Under the pieces are notes generated by a model. That model worked only from the letters and a program-made list of their open reading frames with translations, searched no databases and was not told the DNA's origin. From Paramesorhizobium sp049065735 (GTDB lineage: Bacteria > Pseudomonadota > Alphaproteobacteria > Rhizobiales > Rhizobiaceae): DNA of 64,000 bases. Positions 59,577-64,000 of this stretch are shown here, piece by piece. How positions within the stretch are numbered: the first letter of the stretch is position 1; the number at the start of each line of letters is the position of its first letter. The position numbers and the translations under genes were made by a program. The stretch is from assembly GCF_049065735.1 (NCBI RefSeq), contig NZ_JBAKHD010000002.1:62001-126000 (forward strand), in the 5' to 3' direction.

Positions 59577-59755
59577 GGCGCTCTACGTCGCCCCCTCTCC
59601 TGCCGGACATCTCCCCGGCGAGGGGGGAGATTGGCTGGCACCGATGACCGTACCATTCTGAGACGTCAGCGATTGGCGGCAGTGTTAATGACTGCGTAAT
59701 ATCCCCCCTTGCGGGGGAGACGTCCGGCAGGACAGAGGGGGCGACGTAGAGCGCC
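59577..59755. repeat. Family B hairpin repeat, copy 3
   Basis: Terminal inverted repeat GGCGCTCTACGTCGCCCCCT / GGGGGCGACGTAGAGCGCC, inner CTGCCGGACATCTCCCC and its inverse, and a core with AGCGATTGGCGGCAG (inverse of the core in copies 1 and 2). It lies 17 bp after the polA stop. The rest of the 375-bp gap to the helicase gene holds only that gene's promoter region. Confidence 0.85.
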
Positions 59756-59934
59756 AACATCTCCATTTTATCGTAAAACGCTACCTCCCCCGAACCAACC
59801 GCAATTGACGCATCGGCGCTAAGCCGCTAAAGACAACCCAAACGTAAATTTATCCCGCACCGCCCGCCGCTATGAAAACTGCATGGGTCCCGCAAGGATC
59901 GAGGCAGCGGTGGCCGTGCCAGCGAAAGCCATTC

Positions 59935-61737
59935 ATGACCCTGCCTTCTACCATCGCTCCGGCGCTGTCCGGCGCTCTTACCGCACGTGGCTATACGGCC
60001 CTCACCTCCGTGCAGACCGCCATGCTTGATCCGCAGGCGCGCGACGCCGACCTGCTCGTTTCCGCCCAGACCGGCTCCGGCAAGACCGTGGCCTTCGGCC
60101 TCGCCATTGCCCCGACGCTGCTCGACGATGCCGAGCGGTTCGACAATCCGGGCGCGCCGCTGGCGCTCGTCATCGCGCCGACGCGCGAGCTTGCTCTCCA
60201 GGTGCGGCGCGAACTCGAATGGCTCTATGCGGATGCGGGTGCGCGCATTGCCTCCTGCGTCGGCGGCATGGACATCCGCACCGAGCGCCGGGCGCTGGAA
60301 CGCGGCGCGCATATCGTGGTCGGCACGCCGGGGCGCCTGCGCGACCATATCACCCGCGGCGCGTTCGATATGTCGGCGCTTCGAGCCGTGGTACTCGACG
60401 AGGCCGACGAGATGCTTGACCTCGGCTTCCGCGAAGATCTCGAATTCATCCTCGGCGAAGCGCCGGACGACCGCCGCACGCTCCTGTTCTCCGCAACGGT
60501 GCCCGCGCCCATCGCCCAGCTCGCCAAGCGTTTCCAGCGCGATGCCCTGCGTATTTCCGCGACGAGCGAGAAGGAGCAACATGGCGACATCAGCTATCAG
60601 GCGATGCTGGTGGAGCCGCGCGAGCGCGAGAACGCGATCATCAACACGCTGCTGTTCTTCGAGGCGCAGAACACCATCATCTTCTGCTCGACGCGCGAGG
60701 CGGTGAAGCATCTGACCAGCCGCCTCACCAATCGCGGCTTTGCCGTGGTGGCGCTTTCGGGCGAACTCTCCCAGGCCGAGCGCACCAATGCGCTGCAATC
60801 GATGCGCGACGGGCGCGCGCGGGTCTGCGTGGCGACCGATGTGGCGGCGCGCGGCATCGACCTGCCGAACCTCGATCTCGTCATCCATGCCGACCTGCCG
60901 ACCAATCCCGAAACGCTGCTCCACCGCAGCGGGCGCACGGGGCGCGCCGGGCGCAAGGGCACCTGCGTGCTGGTGGTGCCGTTCTCGCGCCGGCGCGCCG
61001 CGGAACGGCTGTTGCAGATGGCGAAGCTCAAGGCCGTTTCGGTGAGCGCACCCGGCATCTCCGCCATTCAGGAGAAGGTGAAGGAACGCATCCTCAACGA
61101 CCCCACTTTGTCGGAAGCGGCGGATGAGGATATGCTCGATCTCGTCCGCGAGCTTCAGTCGCTCTACTCCCCCGAACAGATCGCCGCGGCTTATTTGCGC
61201 CGTGAGCTTGCCTCGCGCCCGGCCCCGGAAGAAATCTCCGACGTGCCCGTGCGTCCGCTCGGGCAGGACCGCAAGACCGGCGAGCGTACCGGCAAGTACG
61301 AACAGCGTACCGGCGGGTACGATCGCGAAGGGCGCGGCGAACGGGAAGAGCGCCCGGCAAAATTCATGGATGATGGCGTGTGGTTCTCGCTGTCGCTCGG
61401 ACGCAAGCAGCGCGCCGATCCGCGCTGGCTCCTGCCCATGATCTGCAAGGCAGGCGACGTGACCAAGCGCGATGTCGGCTCGATCCAGATATTGGAAACG
61501 GAAACCCGCTTCGAAATCGCCAGAGCGAAGGCCGGGGATTATCTCGCCACGCTGCGCGAGCGTGGTACGGGCGAGAAGGGCGTCGCTATTCGTCCGGTCG
61601 ATGGAGGAACGCCCGCTCCGCACTCACGGAAAGAACGCCCCGCACCAAAGGCGAAAAGCTGGCAGAAAAGGGATGGCGCGGAGAAAGCCTATCACGGCGA
61701 CAGACCGGCAAAGGCGAAGAAGAAGTTCCGCGCCTGA
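59935..61737 (+). CDS. DEAD-box RNA helicase with DbpA-type RNA-binding domain
   Basis: A 600-residue DEAD-box protein. The Q-motif region is ALTARGYTALTSVQTAML, motif I AQTGSGKT, Ia APTRELALQ, II VLDEADEMLDLGF, III FSATVP, V VATDVAARGIDLPNLD and VI HRSGRTGRAGRKG. A C-terminal DbpA/CsdA-type RNA-binding domain (DDGVWFSLSLGRKQRADPRWLLPMI) and a basic, disordered tail suggest a ribosome-assembly or cold-adaptation role. The ATG at 59935 (MTLPSTIAP) fits the family better than the longer frame from 59872. Confidence 0.92.
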   Translation: MTLPSTIAPALSGALTARGYTALTSVQTAMLDPQARDADLLVSAQTGSGKTVAFGLAIAPTLLDDAERFDNPGAPLALVIAPTRELALQVRRELEWLYADAGARIASCVGGMDIRTERRALERGAHIVVGTPGRLRDHITRGAFDMSALRAVVLDEADEMLDLGFREDLEFILGEAPDDRRTLLFSATVPAPIAQLAKRFQRDALRISATSEKEQHGDISYQAMLVEPRERENAIINTLLFFEAQNTIIFCSTREAVKHLTSRLTNRGFAVVALSGELSQAERTNALQSMRDGRARVCVATDVAARGIDLPNLDLVIHADLPTNPETLLHRSGRTGRAGRKGTCVLVVPFSRRRAAERLLQMAKLKAVSVSAPGISAIQEKVKERILNDPTLSEAADEDMLDLVRELQSLYSPEQIAAAYLRRELASRPAPEEISDVPVRPLGQDRKTGERTGKYEQRTGGYDREGRGEREERPAKFMDDGVWFSLSLGRKQRADPRWLLPMICKAGDVTKRDVGSIQILETETRFEIARAKAGDYLATLRERGTGEKGVAIRPVDGGTPAPHSRKERPAPKAKSWQKRDGAEKAYHGDRPAKAKKKFRA

Positions 61738-61769
61738 GTTGATATCCGCTGCGGCGACGGCAGCGTTGA

Positions 61770-61915
61770 GGCATGGATTCCTGTGACAAGCACAGGAATG
61801 ACGGCAGGTTGGTATCGCGGCGAACCTTCGGCGTTTCCGTCATGCAGGACGGTTCTTATCGGAGCGGAAGCATATCCACCTCGTCATTCCTGTGCTTGTC
61901 ACAGGAATCCATGCC
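61770..61915. repeat. Family E/F long perfect inverted repeat
   Basis: Two 34-bp arms are perfect inverse copies: 61770-61803 (containing GGATTCCTGTGACAAGCACA) and 61882-61915, separated by 78 bp. Each arm is itself palindromic (CCTGTG/CACAGG). It lies in the 452-bp gap between the helicase and GGDEF-EAL genes; the remaining gap contains the leader hairpins described next. Confidence 0.85.
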
Positions 61916-62066
61916 TCTACATTCTCACCGCCGCGACGGTGTAGAACAAATTCCCGATAACCTTTTGCTAACGCTGATTTCCGGGTTCTCCGGCATCTTT
62001 CGATGCAATTGTGACAATTAATTCTATTTTTAAAAACTTGGGCAAAGCTGCAATCCATAGGGGAAA

Positions 62067-62170
62067 CCCGTCGCGCGGGGAAACGCGACGGGGGCATATC
62101 AGGGCCGCATGATCTTGACCGAAAAGTCTGCAACTTTTTGCTGACGCTGACCTTCGGTTCGGGATCATGC
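62067..62170. repeat. Leader hairpin and family D palindrome, copy 6
   Basis: CCCGTCGCG (62067-62075) and CGCGACGGG (62084-62092) form a strong stem. It is followed by a family D palindrome at 62107-62170, whose right arm is interrupted by about 21 bp (CTGACGCTGACCTTCGGTT). The pair ends 19 bp before the GGDEF-EAL start codon and would sit in its 5' leader. Confidence 0.65.
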
Positions 62171-62189
62171 TTTATGGGGGTTGCGGGCA

Positions 62190-63776
62190 ATGTTTTTTCT
62201 CAAGGCATCCAACAAATACAGGCTGCGCGAACTTGAGCGCGCCTATCTGATTGCGGGGCTGGCGCTGGGGGCGGGGCTCGCCGGTGCCGGTTTCGTTCTC
62301 GATACGCGCTACAGGCTGCTGGTCGGGCTTTCCGGCGATGCGTGGACGACGTTCACCGGAACGATCATGCATTTTCTCATGCTGTTCCTGCCTTTCATCA
62401 TGGCGGGGCTGTTCCGCCAATTCGGGCGCAGCCAGCAGCTTTATCTCGACCAGATGCGCCGGTTCGAGCAGGCGGAGGAGCTGACGCGCAAGCAGGCGCA
62501 TAGCGATACGCTGACCGGCCTTTTCAACCGCACCTATCTTGCAAAGGTGATGGAGGAAGGGCTTTCGACACGGCAATGGGAAGCGCGCCGCGCCCATGCC
62601 TATCTGCTCGATCTCGACGATTTCAAGCATATCAACGACACGATGGGGCATGTGGCGGGCGACCATGTGCTCATGGCCATCGCCGGACGCCTCAAGGAAA
62701 CGGCGAAGCCCGGCGATGTCGTGGTGCGGCTCGGCGGCGACGAGTTTCTGGTCGTGCATTTCCTGGAAGCGGACGAAGAGGCCAGCGCTTTTGCGGAGCG
62801 GCTGATCGCGGCAGTGGTGCAGCCGATCCCGTTCGGCGACGCGGAAATCATTCCGAACACCAGCATCGGCATTGCCCGCATCGGCCATGACGGGCGGACG
62901 CGCTCTGATATCCTGCGCTGCGCCGATCTTGCGCTCTACGAGGCGAAGGGCGAGCCCACCAGCACCTACCGCTTCTACAGCGCGGAACTTAAACTGGTGC
63001 GTGACCATGAGGCGGCGCTCGAGGCTGAAATGCGCCTTGGCATAGCGCGGGGCGAATTCCATGTCTATTACCAGCCGATCTATTCCGTCTCAACCGGGCA
63101 GTTGCGCAGCTTCGAAGCGCTGCTGCGCTGGAAGCATCCGGAACGCGGCATGGTTTCGCCCGTCGAGTTCATCCCCATCGCCGAGCGCTCGGGCATGATC
63201 ATTCCCATCGGCCAACAGGTATTGCGCGATGCCTGCCGCGCCGCTGCTTCGTGGCCGGCTCCAATCGGGGTGTCGGTCAATCTGTCGGTGGTGCAGTTCA
63301 AGGATAGCGGGCTGGTTTCCAAGATCGAAGAGGCCTTGCGCGAGAGCGACCTTGCACCCGACCGGCTCGATCTCGAAATCACCGAGAGCCTGCTGCTGGA
63401 ACCAAGCCCACGTGTCATCAGTGCCATCGAGCGGGTGCGCGCGCTCGGCATTCATCTCACCATGGACGATTTCGGCACCGGCTTCTCCAGCCTCAACAAT
63501 CTGCGCCGCTTCCGCTTCGACCGGCTGAAAATCGACCGCTCCTTCACCCGCGACCTCGACAGCAGCGACAGCGCCGAGATCATCCGCTCGATGATCAGCC
63601 TCTCCAAGGCGCTGCGCATGGAAGCGACGCTGGAGGGCGTGGAGACCGAAACGCAACTCGCCTTCGCCCGCAACGAGGGCGCGACCGAAGTGCAGGGCTT
63701 CTATTACGCCAAGCCGATGACTGTGGAGGATGTCGCGGTTCTCCTCAGCGAACAGCGGGGCGTCAGGGCGGCGTAG
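62190..63776 (+). CDS. Membrane GGDEF-EAL cyclic-di-GMP protein
   Basis: A 528-residue protein with two N-terminal membrane helices (LIAGLALGAGLAGAGFVL and FTGTIMHFLMLFLPFIMAGL). A short coiled coil follows, then a diguanylate cyclase domain with the intact active site RLGGDEF, and a phosphodiesterase domain with EALLRW, NLSVVQF, LEITES, DDFGTGFSSL, LKIDRSF and EGVET. Both sites look catalytically complete, so direction of activity is uncertain. The I-site RxxD before GGDEF is not evident. ATG 62190 follows GGGGGTTGCGGGC; an in-frame TTG at 62181 is less likely. Confidence 0.94.
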   Translation: MFFLKASNKYRLRELERAYLIAGLALGAGLAGAGFVLDTRYRLLVGLSGDAWTTFTGTIMHFLMLFLPFIMAGLFRQFGRSQQLYLDQMRRFEQAEELTRKQAHSDTLTGLFNRTYLAKVMEEGLSTRQWEARRAHAYLLDLDDFKHINDTMGHVAGDHVLMAIAGRLKETAKPGDVVVRLGGDEFLVVHFLEADEEASAFAERLIAAVVQPIPFGDAEIIPNTSIGIARIGHDGRTRSDILRCADLALYEAKGEPTSTYRFYSAELKLVRDHEAALEAEMRLGIARGEFHVYYQPIYSVSTGQLRSFEALLRWKHPERGMVSPVEFIPIAERSGMIIPIGQQVLRDACRAAASWPAPIGVSVNLSVVQFKDSGLVSKIEEALRESDLAPDRLDLEITESLLLEPSPRVISAIERVRALGIHLTMDDFGTGFSSLNNLRRFRFDRLKIDRSFTRDLDSSDSAEIIRSMISLSKALRMEATLEGVETETQLAFARNEGATEVQGFYYAKPMTVEDVAVLLSEQRGVRAA

Positions 63777-63877
63777 AAGCGGAGCCTTTCACCAAAGCTT
63801 CATGCCGATGTCACCCAGCCGACATCGAGGCGCTCTATCGGGACAGGACCCATCAACGTCCATGCAGGATCTGTCCC

Positions 63878-64000
63878 ATGAAAGCTCTGCTTCTATCGAC
63901 GACCGCGATTCTCATCGCGATTGCCCCTAATCCGGCTTTCTCCGATGAGACGAAATTTCCCGCCACGCTGAAGGCGCAGGCCGTTCTGCCGGCGAATTCG
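63878..64000 (+). CDS. Secreted protein, 3' end outside window (possible esterase-like phytase family)
   Basis: The frame is open from ATG 63878 to the window end (41 codons). It starts with a signal peptide (MKALLLSTTAILIAIAPNPA, then FSDE) and continues TKFPATLKAQAVLPANS. That mature N-terminus resembles the family annotated as esterase-like activity of phytase, but too little is visible to be sure. It lies 101 bp after the GGDEF-EAL gene. Confidence 0.45.
   Translation, partial: MKALLLSTTAILIAIAPNPAFSDETKFPATLKAQAVLPANS

Noticed and set aside
59827..61623. A 598-codon minus-strand frame opposite the DEAD-box helicase
   Set aside because: Shadow frame; the helicase frame carries every DEAD-box motif.
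62040..62189. A c-di-GMP riboswitch before the GGDEF-EAL gene
   Set aside because: The hairpins lack the conserved GEMM core; the structure is better explained by a family D repeat and a simple stem.

Overview
The window is about 64 kb of GC-rich (roughly 60% G+C) alphaproteobacterial chromosome. Gene content and protein type point to the Hyphomicrobiales (Rhizobiales), close to Brucellaceae/Phyllobacteriaceae: RegB/RegA (ActS/ActR), an OlsB-type ornithine-lipid acyltransferase, NrnC-type nanoRNase, Omp25/Omp31-like porin-fold proteins, DUF1150, MmcB, RES/Xre and long-form HPF. This placement is inferred from family resemblance, not from a search. Nearly all genes are housekeeping. There is no rRNA, tRNA, CRISPR array, prophage or IS transposase that I can see.

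Layout. 1-9.8 kb: stress and metabolism (hrcA partial, grpE, adenosine kinase-like, small membrane proteins, a TetR/VOC divergent pair, nth, ribokinase, nucleoside hydrolase, hsp20-DUF1150). 9.8-15.6 kb: ptsN, hpf, rpoN and gyrB, all on the minus strand. 15.8-20 kb: cytochrome P450, a Xre/RES toxin-antitoxin pair, a GNAT protein and glutathione-dependent formaldehyde dehydrogenase. 20-26.8 kb: hrpB, the redox two-component pair regB/regA, mmcB, an L,D-transpeptidase lipoprotein and a NifU-like protein. 26.9-35.5 kb: uspA, trpS, murJ, glnD, maeB (minus). 35.8-44 kb: mutS, olsB, a hybrid kinase, lspA and two RNA methyltransferases. 44.3-48.6 kb: lapA, ihfB, sppA, then lptC-lptA-lptB. 48.7-53.9 kb: two Omp25-like genes, an acyltransferase, nrnC and an M20 dipeptidase. 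54.2-56.2 kb: an AT-richer two-gene island (AAA/ABC-type ATPase plus DUF4276 TOPRIM-like protein). 56.3-64 kb: a probable C-rich-loop sRNA on the minus strand, polA, a DbpA-type DEAD-box helicase, a GGDEF-EAL protein and the start of a secreted protein.

The intergenic DNA is rich in several distinct palindromic repeat families with non-random placement. One family lies in 5' leaders, mostly 17-49 bp before start codons. Another lies only between convergent genes, touching or abutting their stop codons. Three further families form long nested hairpins. Regulatory signals readable by eye include RpoH-like promoters (CTTGAA/T, 17 bp, then a -10) before grpE, hsp20 and the sRNA; a ROSE-like RNA thermometer before hsp20; tandem TetR operators; a toxin-antitoxin operator; and CtrA boxes (TTAA-N7-TTAA).

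The most promising items are the ATPase/DUF4276 pair as a candidate defence module, the polA-upstream sRNA, the ROSE-like element with its RpoH promoter, and a probable inversion of about 35.6 kb that split the usual lptB-rpoN neighbourhood.
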